Counted from the stretch's first letter, positions 37,667 to 47,002 are shown. The stretch is 64,000 nt of DNA from Enterobacter sp. Cy-643 (GCF_011752815.1 NZ_VWWV01000001.1:1612001-1676000), one strand, 5' to 3'. Made by a program: numbers and translations. The notes: a model not told the origin generated them from the sequence alone.

Positions 37667-38968
37667 ATGAAAATTACCGTTGTGGGCGGGGGCAGCAGCT
37701 ATACCCCGGAACTGATTGAAGGCCTGATTCTGCGCCATGCCGCCCTACCGATGACCGAGCTGGCGCTGGTGGATGTAGAGGCGGGCCGCCAGAAGGTTGA
37801 CATCATCGCCGCGCTGGCTCGCCGCATGTTCGACAGCAAAGGGCTGGAGCAGGTCAACGTGACGGTGCATTACGAGCCGGACGCCGCGATTGCCGGGTCC
37901 AGCTTTGTGCTAACCCAGCTGCGCGTGGGGCAACTGCCCGCTCGCGCCGCCGATGAACGACTGGGCCTCAGCCACGAGCTGCTGGGCCAGGAGACCACCG
38001 GCGTCGGCGGTTTTGCAAAAGCGCTGCGAACCATTCCGGTGATGCTGGACATTGCTAAACGCGTTGAGCGCCTGGCTCCGAATGCGTGGATTATTAATTT
38101 CACCAACCCGGCGGGGATCGTCACCGAGGCAGTGTCCCGCTACAGCTCCGCCAACATTGTTGGCCTGTGCAACGTGCCGGTGACCATGCACCACACCATC
38201 GCCGACATGCTCCAGCTGCCTTACGACAAAGTCACGCTGCGTTTCGCCGGGCTCAACCACATGGTATGGGTGCACGAAGTGATTGCCGATGGCCGGGATG
38301 CAACCGCCGAGGTAATTGAAATGTTGTGCGACGGCGAGCAGCTTTCCATGAACAACATCAAAGCGATTCCGTGGCCGCCCGCCCTGCTGCGCGCCCTGAA
38401 AGCCATCCCTTGCCCGTACCATCGTTACTTCTGGCAAACCCGCACCATGCTCAAAGACGAGCTGGCGGATGCGGCTAACGGGAAAGGCACCCGCGCCGAG
38501 CAGGTGATGAAAGTCGAGGCCGAGCTGTTTGAGCTGTACGCCAGCCCACAGCTCGACAAAAAGCCGGAGCAGCTTAGCCAGCGCGGCGGCTCGTTCTATT
38601 CGGAAGTGGCTCTGGAGCTTATCGACGCCCTGCACAATAACCTCGGCAAGCAAATGGTGGTGAATACCGCCAACAACGGTGCTATTCAGGGGCTGCCGGA
38701 CGATGCGGTGATTGAAACCAACTGCGTGATCGACGCGCTGGGGGCTCATCCTCTGGCCTTCGGCAAACTTCCTCCTCTGATGAATGGCCTGACCCAGCAG
38801 GTGAAAGACTTTGAACGGCTGACGATTGAAGCGGCGGTCCACGGCGATAAGCAGCAGGCGCTCCTGGCCCTGATAGCGAACCCGCTGGTGGCTGACGTGA
38901 ATATCGCTCAGGCGTTGCTCGACGAAGTGCTTGCAAGCAACAAGGCGTGGCTGCCGCAGTTTAATTAG
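37667..38968 (+). CDS. 6-phospho-beta-glucosidase, glycoside hydrolase family 4
   Basis: 433 residues. GH4 needs NAD+ and a divalent metal. N-terminal Rossmann loop VVGGGSSYTPELIEGL (residues 4-19); then the metal-site region GLCNVP (Cys) and GLNHMVWV (His); INFTNPAGIVTEA is the NPAG core. It should hydrolyse the phosphorylated beta-glucoside delivered by the PTS, such as cellobiose or chitobiose 6-phosphate. It follows EIIB by 16 bases. The E. coli homologues are ChbF and the LicH/CelF group; I cannot tell the natural sugar. Confidence 0.92.
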   Translation: MKITVVGGGSSYTPELIEGLILRHAALPMTELALVDVEAGRQKVDIIAALARRMFDSKGLEQVNVTVHYEPDAAIAGSSFVLTQLRVGQLPARAADERLGLSHELLGQETTGVGGFAKALRTIPVMLDIAKRVERLAPNAWIINFTNPAGIVTEAVSRYSSANIVGLCNVPVTMHHTIADMLQLPYDKVTLRFAGLNHMVWVHEVIADGRDATAEVIEMLCDGEQLSMNNIKAIPWPPALLRALKAIPCPYHRYFWQTRTMLKDELADAANGKGTRAEQVMKVEAELFELYASPQLDKKPEQLSQRGGSFYSEVALELIDALHNNLGKQMVVNTANNGAIQGLPDDAVIETNCVIDALGAHPLAFGKLPPLMNGLTQQVKDFERLTIEAAVHGDKQQALLALIANPLVADVNIAQALLDEVLASNKAWLPQFN

Positions 38969-39030
38969 CGCCGCTTACCGGTGGGCGATGCTTTACGCTC
39001 ACCCCACAACAGAAATCAATAACAATAATG

Positions 39031-39047
39031 CCCGGCCATGCGCCGGG
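39031..39047. promoter_or_regulatory. hairpin in the leader of the EIIC gene
   Basis: CCCGGC-CATGC-GCCGGG forms a 6-bp GC stem just before the AGGGG ribosome site (39051-39054) of the GTG start. It could lower translation or stabilise the downstream transcript. A second imperfect hairpin lies at 38978-39003. Confidence 0.5.
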
Positions 39048-39059
39048 ACAGGGGTAACC

Positions 39060-40427
39060 GTGTCCGCAAAGAAATCGTTTCTTGAAAAATATGTGCTGCC
39101 GGTGGCGCTGAAAATCGCCGGGCAAAAGCACGTGCTTTCCGTTCGCGACGGGATCATTCTGAACATGCCGTTCATGCTGATTGGCTCGTTCTTCCTGATT
39201 TTCGCTTATCTGCCGGTGCCGGGTTACCCCCAGCTAATGACCGACTTATTCGGCGCGACGTGGCAAAGCAAGCTGCTTTATCCGGTTAAAGCGACCTATG
39301 ACATCATGGCGATTATTTCGAGTTTCGGTATCGCCTATCGCCTGGCCGAAAAATACCGCACCATCGACCCGCTCACCGCCGGGGCGGTGTCGCTGGTCGC
39401 TTTTATCATGACCATCCCGCAGAACATTATGTTCACTCCGCCGTCCGGCGGGCCCGCTGAGTTTGTAAAAGGCGTGCTGCCGATGGGGCAAATTGGTAGC
39501 CAGGGGCTGTTTGTCGCGATTCTGATCGCCCTGCTTTCTACCGAAATTTACCGTTTTATCAGCAACCGTAATCTGGTGATCCGCATGCCGGAGGGTGTGC
39601 CGCCTGCGGTGGCAAAATCGTTCCTCGCGCTGGTGCCGGGTTTCTGCGTGTTGGCCGTGGTGCTGGCGCTTCGCCTGCTGGTGGAGGCCACGCCGTTTGG
39701 TGACATTAACACCATGATCACCGATCTGGTCGGCATTCCGATGAGCCACATTGGCGGCTCGTTACCGGGGATGATCGTGTCGGTGATCCTGATTGGCATT
39801 CTGTGGACGCTCGGCCTGCACGGCGACACCATCGTGCTGGTGTTTATCCGCCCGGTCTGGCTGACCAATATGTCCGAGAACCTGGCGGCGTTCCAGAACG
39901 GTCTGCCAATCCCGCACATCATCACGCAGCAATTCTACGACCTGTGGATCGCTCCCGGCGGGACTGGTGCGCTGTTGGGCCTGGTGATTTTTATGCTGAT
40001 CCGCAGCCGCAGCGTGCAAATGAAGCAACTGGGTAAAATTGCCGCGCCGGGCAGCCTGTTTAATATCAGCGAACCGATGGTGTTTGGCATTCCGCTGGTG
40101 ATGAACCCTTACCTGGTGGTGCCGTTTATTTTGACGCCAGTAGTGCTGGTGATTGTCTCCTACACGGCGATGGCAACGGGTCTGGTAGCGCCGCCTGCCG
40201 GGATTGCACTTCCGTTCACCACGCCGATTATCGTCAGCGGCTATTTAGCGACAGGCGGCCATGTTTCCGGTTCGATTCTGCAGATTGTGAACCTGGCTAT
40301 CTCGCTGGTGATGTATTACCCGTTCTTCCGGGTCTGGGATAACCTGAAGTTCCGCGAAGAGCAACAGGCGAATCAGGCGACGGCAACTGCGCCAGTGGAG
40401 GCGGTGAGCGAGCGTAGTCCGGTGTAG
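39060..40427 (+). CDS. PTS lactose/cellobiose-type EIIC permease
   Basis: 455 residues from a GTG at 39060, chosen because AGGGG lies five bases upstream and the protein begins SAKKSFLEKYVLPVALKIAGQKHVLSVRDGI, the usual EIIC N-terminus. About ten membrane segments; family motif FNISEPMVFGIPLVMNPYLVVP near residue 335-355. It translocates and hands over phosphorylated sugar with EIIB. An upstream in-frame extension overlaps the GH4 gene and is not supported. Confidence 0.92.
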   Translation: MSAKKSFLEKYVLPVALKIAGQKHVLSVRDGIILNMPFMLIGSFFLIFAYLPVPGYPQLMTDLFGATWQSKLLYPVKATYDIMAIISSFGIAYRLAEKYRTIDPLTAGAVSLVAFIMTIPQNIMFTPPSGGPAEFVKGVLPMGQIGSQGLFVAILIALLSTEIYRFISNRNLVIRMPEGVPPAVAKSFLALVPGFCVLAVVLALRLLVEATPFGDINTMITDLVGIPMSHIGGSLPGMIVSVILIGILWTLGLHGDTIVLVFIRPVWLTNMSENLAAFQNGLPIPHIITQQFYDLWIAPGGTGALLGLVIFMLIRSRSVQMKQLGKIAAPGSLFNISEPMVFGIPLVMNPYLVVPFILTPVVLVIVSYTAMATGLVAPPAGIALPFTTPIIVSGYLATGGHVSGSILQIVNLAISLVMYYPFFRVWDNLKFREEQQANQATATAPVEAVSERSPV

Positions 40428-40456
40428 CGGTTTATTTGTGTCCGAAAGAGGAAAAG

Positions 40457-40541
40457 CCCTCACCCCGGCCCTCACCCCAAATGGGAGAGGGCGGAAAAAC
40501 GACATGTTATCTTCTTTATTCCCTCTCCCTCTGGGAGAGGG
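40457..40541. repeat. palindromic intergenic repeats (REP-like), two units
   Basis: The first unit (40457-40491) carries two copies of CCCTCACCCC and a GGGAGAGGG arm. The second (40521-40541) is a perfect hairpin CCCTCTCCC-TCT-GGGAGAGGG. They lie between the convergent EIIC and DppA-like genes and may act as a transcript end. Related units flank the other side of the DppA/PepT pair. Confidence 0.8.
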
Positions 40542-40554
40542 ACCTTCAGTCCAG

Positions 40555-42150
40555 CTACTTCTTCACATCCACCTGATAGAAAATATGCTTCCCGAACGGG
40601 TCAATTTCATACCCGGTCACCTCTTTACGCACCGGCTCGAAAATCGTGGAGTGGGCAATCATCACCGCAGGCATCTGGTCGTGCATCATTTGCTGCGCTT
40701 CTTTGTAGAGTTCGACGCGCTTATCGTGGTTCCCCTCGGCACGCGCTTCAAGAATCAGCTTATCAAACGGCTGGTAACACCATTTGGATGAGTTAGACCC
40801 GCCGTTGGCCGACGTGCAGGTAAACAGCGGCCCGAAGAAGTTGTCCGGGTCGCCGGTGGCCGTCGTCCAGCCCATCAGCGCGGCCTGGTGCTCCCCGCCC
40901 TTCACTCGCTTGAGGTATTCGCCCCATTCGTAGGTGACGATTTTCGCCGTCACGCCAACTTTCGCCCAGTCGGCCTGAATCATCTCTGCCATACGTTTCG
41001 CGTTCGGGTTATACGGACGCTGAACCGGCATCGCCCACAAATCAATGCTCATGCCGTTGGCGAACCCGGCTTCTTTAAGCAGCGCTTTCGCTTTTTCAGG
41101 ATCGTAATCGTAATCCTTGAGCTTATCGTCCGCGCTCCACACGCCCGGCGGCAGCAGGTTTTTCGCCTCGATGCCCGTGCCGTGGAACACCGCTTCGATG
41201 ATGGCAGGTTTGTTAATCGCCATGGCCAGCGCCTGGCGCACTTTCACGTTATCGAACGGCGATTTTTGGGTATTAAAGGCAAGAAAACCGGTGTTCAGTC
41301 CCGCTTTTTGCATCAGGGTGATGTCTTTGTTTTCCTTCATGCGCGGCAAATCCGCCGGGTTCGGGAACGGCATTACCTGGCATTCATTTTTCTCAAGTTT
41401 GGCGTAGCGGATCGACGCGTCCGGCGTGATGGAGAACACTAAACGGTCGATTTTTGATTTGCCCTGCCAGTAATCCGGGAAAGCGGTATAGAGAATGCGG
41501 GAGTCTTTCTGGTACTGCTTCAGCTCAAACGGCCCGGTGCCGACAGGGTCAGAATCAACGCGCTCCGGCGTGCCGGCCTTCATCATGGCATCGGCGTATT
41601 CGGCAGAGAGAATCGAGGCAAAATACCAGCCCAAATCCGCGACAAACGGCGCTTCCGGGTGCGCCAGCGTGAAGCGCACGGTGTTGTCATCCACTTTATC
41701 AATCGCTGTGATCAGCTTGCCAAACTCCAGGCTTTCAAAATTGGAATAGTTGCCGTTGGAAACGTTATGGTACGGATGCTTAGGGTCTTTCTGGCGCATA
41801 AACGAGAAAATGACGTCGTCCGCGTTGAAGTCCCTGGTGGGCTTAAAGTATTTGTTGCTCTGGAACTTAACGCCTTTGCGCAGGTGGAAGGTATAGACTT
41901 TTCCGTCTTCGCTGACGTCCCAGCTCTCTGCCAGGCTGGGCTGCAGTTCCGTGGTGCCGACTTTAAAGTCTACCAGCCGGTTATACACCGGCACCGCGCT
42001 GGCATCCACGCTGGTGCCCGAGGTGTAAAGCTGCGGGTTGAAGTTTTCCGGTGAGCCTTCGGAGCAATAAACCAGCGTGCTGGCCGCCACGCTGGTACTG
42101 ATGGAGAGCGCCGCTACGGCAAGTGCAAGCGTTGTAATCTTTGTTTTCAT
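40555..42150 (-). CDS. dipeptide-type ABC substrate-binding protein (family 5), DppA paralogue
   Basis: 531 residues with signal peptide (cleavage near VAAST, ~23). SBP_bac_5 features: TLVYCSEGSPENFNPQLYTSGTSVDAS, LVDFKVGTTELQPSLAESWDVSEDGKVYTFHLRKGVKF. It matches DppA closely, including GTGPFELKQYQKDSRI. No permease or ATPase gene is next to it, so it must use a Dpp-type permease elsewhere. Divergent from a PepT-like peptidase gene, suggesting a peptide-use pair. A palindromic repeat follows its stop. Confidence 0.92.
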   Translation of the reverse strand: MKTKITTLALAVAALSISTSVAASTLVYCSEGSPENFNPQLYTSGTSVDASAVPVYNRLVDFKVGTTELQPSLAESWDVSEDGKVYTFHLRKGVKFQSNKYFKPTRDFNADDVIFSFMRQKDPKHPYHNVSNGNYSNFESLEFGKLITAIDKVDDNTVRFTLAHPEAPFVADLGWYFASILSAEYADAMMKAGTPERVDSDPVGTGPFELKQYQKDSRILYTAFPDYWQGKSKIDRLVFSITPDASIRYAKLEKNECQVMPFPNPADLPRMKENKDITLMQKAGLNTGFLAFNTQKSPFDNVKVRQALAMAINKPAIIEAVFHGTGIEAKNLLPPGVWSADDKLKDYDYDPEKAKALLKEAGFANGMSIDLWAMPVQRPYNPNAKRMAEMIQADWAKVGVTAKIVTYEWGEYLKRVKGGEHQAALMGWTTATGDPDNFFGPLFTCTSANGGSNSSKWCYQPFDKLILEARAEGNHDKRVELYKEAQQMMHDQMPAVMIAHSTIFEPVRKEVTGYEIDPFGKHIFYQVDVKK

Positions 42151-42269
42151 CGCTGTCTTCCTGTGGTGTTTGTCCTGACCCTGAATGAATAAAGCTTGTG
42201 CAAAGCGCCTTAATAAATAACATTAAATTTACATTGCCAACAAACAACATCGAACAATAAGGAAACACT

Positions 42270-43499
42270 ATGCCTTCGTCGCTCCGCGAGCAGCTCACCC
42301 GGCGCTTCTTTCGTTATCTGGCGGTGACCAGCCAAAGCGATCCGCGCGTCAGCAGCCTGCCCAGTACCCCAGGGCAACACGAAATGGCCAGCCTGCTCGC
42401 GGAAGAACTGCGCACGCTGGGCCTTGAAAATATTGTGATTGATGAGCACGCCACGGTTACCGCCGTGAAGAAAGGCAACGTGGCCGGCGCACCACGCGTG
42501 GGGTTTATTACGCACATTGATACCGTTGACGTTGGCCTTTCCCCGGATATCCATCCGCAAATCCTGCGCTTCACCGGGGAGGATTTATGCCTGAACGCCA
42601 AAGAGAACATCTGGCTGCGCACGGCGGAGCACCCGGAAATCAACGCCTATCCTGGCGAAGAGATTATCTTCAGCGACGGCACCAGCGTGCTGGGCGCGGA
42701 CAACAAAGCCGCCGTCACGGTGGTGATGACGCTGCTGGAAAACCTGGCGCCGGAGCACCAGCACGGTGACATCGTGGTGGCCTTCGTCCCGGATGAAGAA
42801 ATTGGCCTGTGTGGCGCCAAAGCGCTGGATTTGGCGCGTTTTGACGTGGACTTCGCCTGGACCATTGACTGCTGCGAGTTGGGCGAAGTGGTGTATGAAA
42901 ACTTCAACGCCGCCCACGCGGAGCTGAAATTCACCGGCGTGACCAGCCACCCGATGTCCTCCAAAGGCGTGCTGGTTAACCCGCTGCTGATGGCGATGGA
43001 CTACATTAGCCATTTTGACCGCCAACAAACGCCTGAGCACACCGAAGGGCGTGAAGGCTACGTCTGGTTTAACGGGATGCAGGCTTCACAAAGCGAAGCG
43101 CTGCTGAAGGCCAATATTCGCGACTTCGATTTGGCCAACTTTGAACGCCGCAAACAGCAAATTGGCGAAGTGGCGCAGAAGATTGCCGCGCAGTACCCGA
43201 CCGCACGCGTGGAGTTCAGCCTCAGCGATACCTACAGCAACATCAGTAACGCCATTACCGACGATCGCCGGGCCATTGATTTGATTTTTGCCGCCCTGGA
43301 TGAGCTGGGGATTGAGCCGAAGGTGATCCCCATGCGCGGCGGCACGGATGGCGCTGCGCTTTCGGCTAAAGGCTTGCTGACGCCGAACTTCTTTACTGGC
43401 GCGCACAATTTCCATTCTCGATTTGAGTTTTTACCGCTGCGGGCGTTTGAGGCGTCTTACAATGTGGCGCTGAAGCTTTGCCTGCTGGCGGCGAAGTAA
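42270..43499 (+). CDS. PepT-like M20B tripeptide aminopeptidase
   Basis: 409 residues (PepT 408). Metal-site motifs: H82-x-D84 (THIDT), D144 (GADNKAA), E176/E177 (PDEEIGL), D201-type (WTIDCCELGEV), and H391-type near the end (AHNFHSRFEF). It starts with AAGGAAACACT before the ATG. It diverges from E. coli PepT in many positions, so it is likely a paralogue and not the main PepT. It probably releases N-terminal amino acids from tripeptides. The neighbour DppA-like gene supports peptide use. Confidence 0.9.
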   Translation: MPSSLREQLTRRFFRYLAVTSQSDPRVSSLPSTPGQHEMASLLAEELRTLGLENIVIDEHATVTAVKKGNVAGAPRVGFITHIDTVDVGLSPDIHPQILRFTGEDLCLNAKENIWLRTAEHPEINAYPGEEIIFSDGTSVLGADNKAAVTVVMTLLENLAPEHQHGDIVVAFVPDEEIGLCGAKALDLARFDVDFAWTIDCCELGEVVYENFNAAHAELKFTGVTSHPMSSKGVLVNPLLMAMDYISHFDRQQTPEHTEGREGYVWFNGMQASQSEALLKANIRDFDLANFERRKQQIGEVAQKIAAQYPTARVEFSLSDTYSNISNAITDDRRAIDLIFAALDELGIEPKVIPMRGGTDGAALSAKGLLTPNFFTGAHNFHSRFEFLPLRAFEASYNVALKLCLLAAK

Positions 43500-43502
43500 T
43501 TT

Positions 43503-43660
43503 GCCCCTCACCCTAACCCTCTCCCCTAAGGGGAGAGGGAATCAGGACAGAAATCCCACTTAGCTTCACTCCCGCGATTTGCGGTGAAAGAAACAGCACA
43601 ATTTTCTTGTATAGCTCTGATTTCCCCCTCTCCCTTTCAGGGAGAGGGCCGGGGTGAGGG
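43503..43660. repeat. inverted pair of palindromic repeats (REP-like)
   Basis: The first unit: CCCTCACCC at 43506 and the hairpin CCCTCTCCCC-TAA-GGGGAGAGGG (43517-43539). The second: the hairpin CCCTCTCCCT-TTC-AGGGAGAGGG (43626-43648) then GGGGTGAGGG (43651-43660). The two are mirror images about 87 bases apart, and match the 40457-40541 units. Lies between the convergent pepT-like and tehB genes. Confidence 0.85.
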
Positions 43661-43673
43661 TTAATTTTTACAT

Positions 43674-44267
43674 TTAGTTCTTACGTGCCAGCATCGTGGC
43701 AAAACGCAGCTTGATGCGGTTGCCGTGCTCATCGGTCTTGTGCAACTGCCCCACGTCCTCGTTGTATTTAATCAGGTCCCAACCTTCATAGTAGTTCCGC
43801 AGTTCACCCTCTTTAAAGGCAAACGGGAAACCGACCGTGCACGGGAAATCCTCGGTATCCATGGCCGCCACAATCAGGTTGTAGCCGCCGGGTTTGGTGC
43901 AGCGCTGCATATTGGCGATAAGCCCTGGGATCGTGCTGCGCTCAAGGAACATCATCACCACGGTAGAGAGAATGAAGTCGTAGTCGCCGTCAAAGCTCAG
44001 TTGGTTCAGATCCACCTCGGCGGTGGCAATGTTTTTCAGCCCTTCCGTCTCGATAATCTGATTCAGCCTGGCGATGCTCATCGGGTTTTTATCCCAGGCG
44101 GTAACGTCAAACCCTTTCTGGTTCAGGTACAGACTGTTGCGCCCGCCGCCGCAGCCAAGATCCAGCGTTTTACCGGGCGCAACGTTTTTCACGGCGTTCA
44201 GCACGTCAGAGTGTGTAGCGGTTAAGCCGTATTTTTCGCTGTAGTAGCTTTCAGACTTCTCGGTCAT
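43674..44267 (-). CDS. tehB: TehB, tellurite methyltransferase
   Basis: 197 residues (E. coli 197). SAM-dependent methyltransferase: [31 protein letters not shown] is motif I/II with acidic Asp at the end of beta-2. The reaction methylates tellurite or selenite to volatile forms. Its start overlaps the tehA stop by 4 bases. The stretch [31 protein letters not shown] is the TehB-specific region. Confidence 0.95.
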   Translation of the reverse strand: MTEKSESYYSEKYGLTATHSDVLNAVKNVAPGKTLDLGCGGGRNSLYLNQKGFDVTAWDKNPMSIARLNQIIETEGLKNIATAEVDLNQLSFDGDYDFILSTVVMMFLERSTIPGLIANMQRCTKPGGYNLIVAAMDTEDFPCTVGFPFAFKEGELRNYYEGWDLIKYNEDVGQLHKTDEHGNRIKLRFATMLARKN

Positions 44268-45256
44268 GACAGATCCTTTTTTGGCGGCAGGGCGGCACGC
44301 ACAATAAGCTTCCCCTGAATGAGCAGGATGAAAGTGCGGGCCAGCAGCAGGCCGATAATCACATTGGTAAAAATAAACAGCGGCACGGCAATGACGTGAA
44401 ACAGCCCGTCCCCGCTGCCCACGCTCAGATGGAGCGCCGTGGTGGCCAGTGCCGAAATGCCGAATGAGAAGCTCCAGAAGGAGGCATTAAACGGCTGGGC
44501 CAGGTACCAGGGCATCAGGCGCAGCATGAAGAGCAGTTGCAGCAGGCCGTAACCAAACAGCATTTTGGCAAAGAAATCCGTCACGCCGCCGTTCACGGCA
44601 AGGTAAGCGCTACAGGCCACCAGCGCAGGGGCAAGCTGAATGCCCAGCGAGGTGCGTACCGGCGTGGGCAGTTCCCCGGCGCTGCGCATACGGTGCAAAA
44701 TCGCCGGTTCCAGGCTGAGCCAGGAAAAAACACCGGCCCCAAGGAACAGGATCCCAAGGTCGTGATACCCGAGGGCGCCGCAGGCCATCGCGCTGATAAA
44801 GTTATTGGCGACGGTGGGCAAATACAGCCCGGGCGTTGTGGCATCCTGCGGGTGTGTACCCCGCCATAATCCCGCCGATTGCCAGGCGGCATAACAAAGC
44901 TGCACCACGGCACCAAAGCCAAACATCACTGCAGCGAGCGGGCGCAGATAAGGCGCCACGCCGATGGCCACCAGCATGGTTGTCGCCGGGAACAGGCTCA
45001 CGAAGCTGCTCATTAAAGGATGATGGATTTCTGCAATCACGCTGTGCGGGTAGCGTACCAGCCTCGCGAGGAAAGCCAACGCCAGCAGCAACCAGATGCC
45101 TGCGGCTAGCGCCACCAGTACTTCACCCACGAATGATGGCACTGGCCAAATTGTGGCGGCATAGCGCCACGCAAATCCCATGCCGATGATACCCAGCACC
45201 ATGCCGAAGTAGCCTGCGGGGAGATTGATAAAGCTACCGGCGGTCGGTTTATTCAT
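44264..45256 (-). CDS. tehA: TehA, tellurite-resistance / SLAC1-type channel
   Basis: 330 residues with ten membrane helices, TDT (TehA/SLAC1) family. [21 protein letters not shown] and [26 protein letters not shown] match E. coli TehA. It is an anion-channel-like inner-membrane protein that with TehB gives tellurite tolerance when over-expressed. The first gene of tehAB; an NsrR-type site lies 15 bases before its start. Confidence 0.95.
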   Translation of the reverse strand: MNKPTAGSFINLPAGYFGMVLGIIGMGFAWRYAATIWPVPSFVGEVLVALAAGIWLLLALAFLARLVRYPHSVIAEIHHPLMSSFVSLFPATTMLVAIGVAPYLRPLAAVMFGFGAVVQLCYAAWQSAGLWRGTHPQDATTPGLYLPTVANNFISAMACGALGYHDLGILFLGAGVFSWLSLEPAILHRMRSAGELPTPVRTSLGIQLAPALVACSAYLAVNGGVTDFFAKMLFGYGLLQLLFMLRLMPWYLAQPFNASFWSFSFGISALATTALHLSVGSGDGLFHVIAVPLFIFTNVIIGLLLARTFILLIQGKLIVRAALPPKKDLS

Positions 45257-45270
45257 TTTGTTTATTTTTT

Positions 45271-45293
45271 AAAATGTATTTTAAATGCATTTT
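45271..45293. promoter_or_regulatory. NsrR box upstream of tehAB
   Basis: An 11-1-11 inverted repeat: AAAATGTATTT (45271-45281), T, then AAATGCATTTT (45283-45293). The arms are complementary at 10 of 11 positions. This fits the NsrR motif (AAGATGCATTT-like arms), and tehAB has been reported in the E. coli NsrR regulon. It is 15 bases from the tehA ATG and may also affect divergent ydcK. Confidence 0.78.
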
Positions 45294-45369
45294 ATGCGAT
45301 TGCGCCATCAAACGCTACATCAGTGAATTACCTGCTACGTTTATCAGCAGTGCACAGCGAGAAATTACC

Positions 45370-46296
45370 ATGAAAAAATACCGGCTCACGGACGTTTCGC
45401 GCCTTCATGATTATCACCACGAGGGCGAACAGCGGCAAGTTCGGCTCTGGCAAATTGAGGCGCTTTACGCCTTTGGCGATATTGAGGCCGGGCAATGCGG
45501 TGGCTGGATTGAAGAAGAGGCGAATTTGAGCCACGCGGGAACCTGCTGGCTTGAGCCTGACGCCCTGGTCTGGAAAGGTGCACGCGTTGAAGATGATGCG
45601 AAAATCCTCGGAGAATCCGAAATATGCCATCGTGCAAAAGTGGGAGGTAAGGCGCAGGTCGAAGATTCCCGCATCAGCGGCGAATGCTTTATCTCGGGCT
45701 CGGCCCGCGTGTTGCAGCAGAGCCAGGTGATTGCCGTGCTGGGGCTAACAGAAGATACGGAAATGCGGCTGCAAATCTACGGGAGCGCTACGGTGCTGGC
45801 CTCACGCATCGTCCATCAGGCACAAATCTATGGCCACGCACGAGTGAACAATGCCTTTGTTGAACACCGTTCGGCCATTTTCGATAACGCCGTTATTGAA
45901 GGCAATGCAGAGAACAATGTCTGGGTCTGCGACTGCGCCCAAATCTCAGGCAATGCACGCATCATCGCCGGCAGCGGCGACAGCCAGATCCCGACCATCC
46001 GCTACTCTTCTAAAGTTTACGGCAACGCCCTCATCGAAGGCGATTGCGTGCTCAAGCACCGCGTCCAGGTTTACGGGAATGCGGCGCTCATCGGCGGCCC
46101 CGTTTTGCTGGACAACAATGTGCAGGTGTATGGCGAGGCGAAAGTGATGGGTAACGTGCTCATCGAAAATAACGTGCAAATCTATGATGAGGCAGCGGTG
46201 GAAGGCTTTGGCGGCGAACTGATTCATCTTCGCGGCATGAAGGATATTAACGGCGCACAGCGAATTACCCGCACGCCGTTTTATGGCATTTTTTAA
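45370..46296 (+). CDS. ydcK: YdcK, left-handed beta-helix (hexapeptide-repeat) protein
   Basis: 308 residues from the ATG at 45370 (MKKYRLTDVSRLHDY), which matches E. coli YdcK; upstream codons are not supported. From residue ~75 the chain is a series of hexapeptide-like turns (KVGGKAQVEDSRISGECFISGSARV...) that form a left-handed beta-helix, as in acyl/acetyltransferases. The substrate is unknown. It ends in a 4-base convergent overlap with rimL. Confidence 0.9.
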   Translation: MKKYRLTDVSRLHDYHHEGEQRQVRLWQIEALYAFGDIEAGQCGGWIEEEANLSHAGTCWLEPDALVWKGARVEDDAKILGESEICHRAKVGGKAQVEDSRISGECFISGSARVLQQSQVIAVLGLTEDTEMRLQIYGSATVLASRIVHQAQIYGHARVNNAFVEHRSAIFDNAVIEGNAENNVWVCDCAQISGNARIIAGSGDSQIPTIRYSSKVYGNALIEGDCVLKHRVQVYGNAALIGGPVLLDNNVQVYGEAKVMGNVLIENNVQIYDEAAVEGFGGELIHLRGMKDINGAQRITRTPFYGIF

Positions 46297-46847
46297 TCAG
46301 CAATGCGCCCGTAAATATTCTGGTCGTGGAACTCGTCGTTCAGAAACTCGGCCTGTTTCAGGCAGCCTTCAAGGGCGAAGCCATTGCGCTGGGCCACCCG
46401 GTTGCTGGCCCGGTTAGTGACGATGCATTTGATGACAAACCGGCGTAGGGTCCCTTCCCCCGCATACTTGCCGATCGCCGCCTCAATCACGGCGGAAACG
46501 ATCCCCTTGCCCTGCCGGTCCTCGCTTAGCCAGTAGCCGATGTAGGCCGTTTTGTCGGTCGGGACTATCTGGTTAAAGGAAAAGACGCCCGCCAGCTCGC
46601 CGCGATAGAGGATCATAAACATCTTCGCGTAGCCCTTATGGTGGAGCACATAGTTCCCCTGCAGCGTTTTGCGGGTATCGTCCTCGGAAACAACATACTG
46701 CGGCCAGTTCATCGCCTTCTGCAGCCAGCTTTTATTGCGCTGAACCAGGGCAAAAACGTCCTTCACGAACCGCTCATTCACCGAATGCAGTTCAATGTCA
46801 TCATTAACCGTAATCACTTCATCCTGCCAGACCTGCTGCTGTTCCAC
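46293..46847 (-). CDS. rimL: RimL, ribosomal protein bL12 serine N-acetyltransferase
   Basis: 184 residues (E. coli 179), GNAT fold. Motif A region IGYWLSEDRQGKGIVSAVIEAAIGKY with the acetyl-CoA Q/R-x-x-G-x-G pattern (RQGKGI). RRFVIKCIVTNRASNRVAQRNGFALEGCLKQAEFLNDEFHD matches RimL. It acetylates the N-terminal serine of bL12 to make bL7. The region upstream contains a symmetric GTGACA element. Confidence 0.92.
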   Translation of the reverse strand: MEQQQVWQDEVITVNDDIELHSVNERFVKDVFALVQRNKSWLQKAMNWPQYVVSEDDTRKTLQGNYVLHHKGYAKMFMILYRGELAGVFSFNQIVPTDKTAYIGYWLSEDRQGKGIVSAVIEAAIGKYAGEGTLRRFVIKCIVTNRASNRVAQRNGFALEGCLKQAEFLNDEFHDQNIYGRIAD

Positions 46848-46872
46848 ACGCGACTCCTGCTTTTATTAGAAG

Positions 46873-46893
46873 GTGACAGTTATCTTATGTCAC
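46873..46893. promoter_or_regulatory. inverted repeat upstream of rimL
   Basis: GTGACA-N9-TGTCAC is a perfect interrupted palindrome 26 bases before the rimL start. It could be an operator for an unidentified regulator. Confidence 0.5.
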
Positions 46894-47002
46894 TTTTTTG
46901 AGCCAACGCACGGAATTTAAAATGCATTCAGGATCGAGGATATATAAATTCATTATGAAAGCGTATTTATGCAATAAGAGGACGAGATGGTGAAACGGGC
47001 AT

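Noticed and set aside
42270-43499. genuine pepT
   Set aside because: It has all metal-site motifs but differs widely from E. coli PepT, so I describe it as PepT-like without the symbol.
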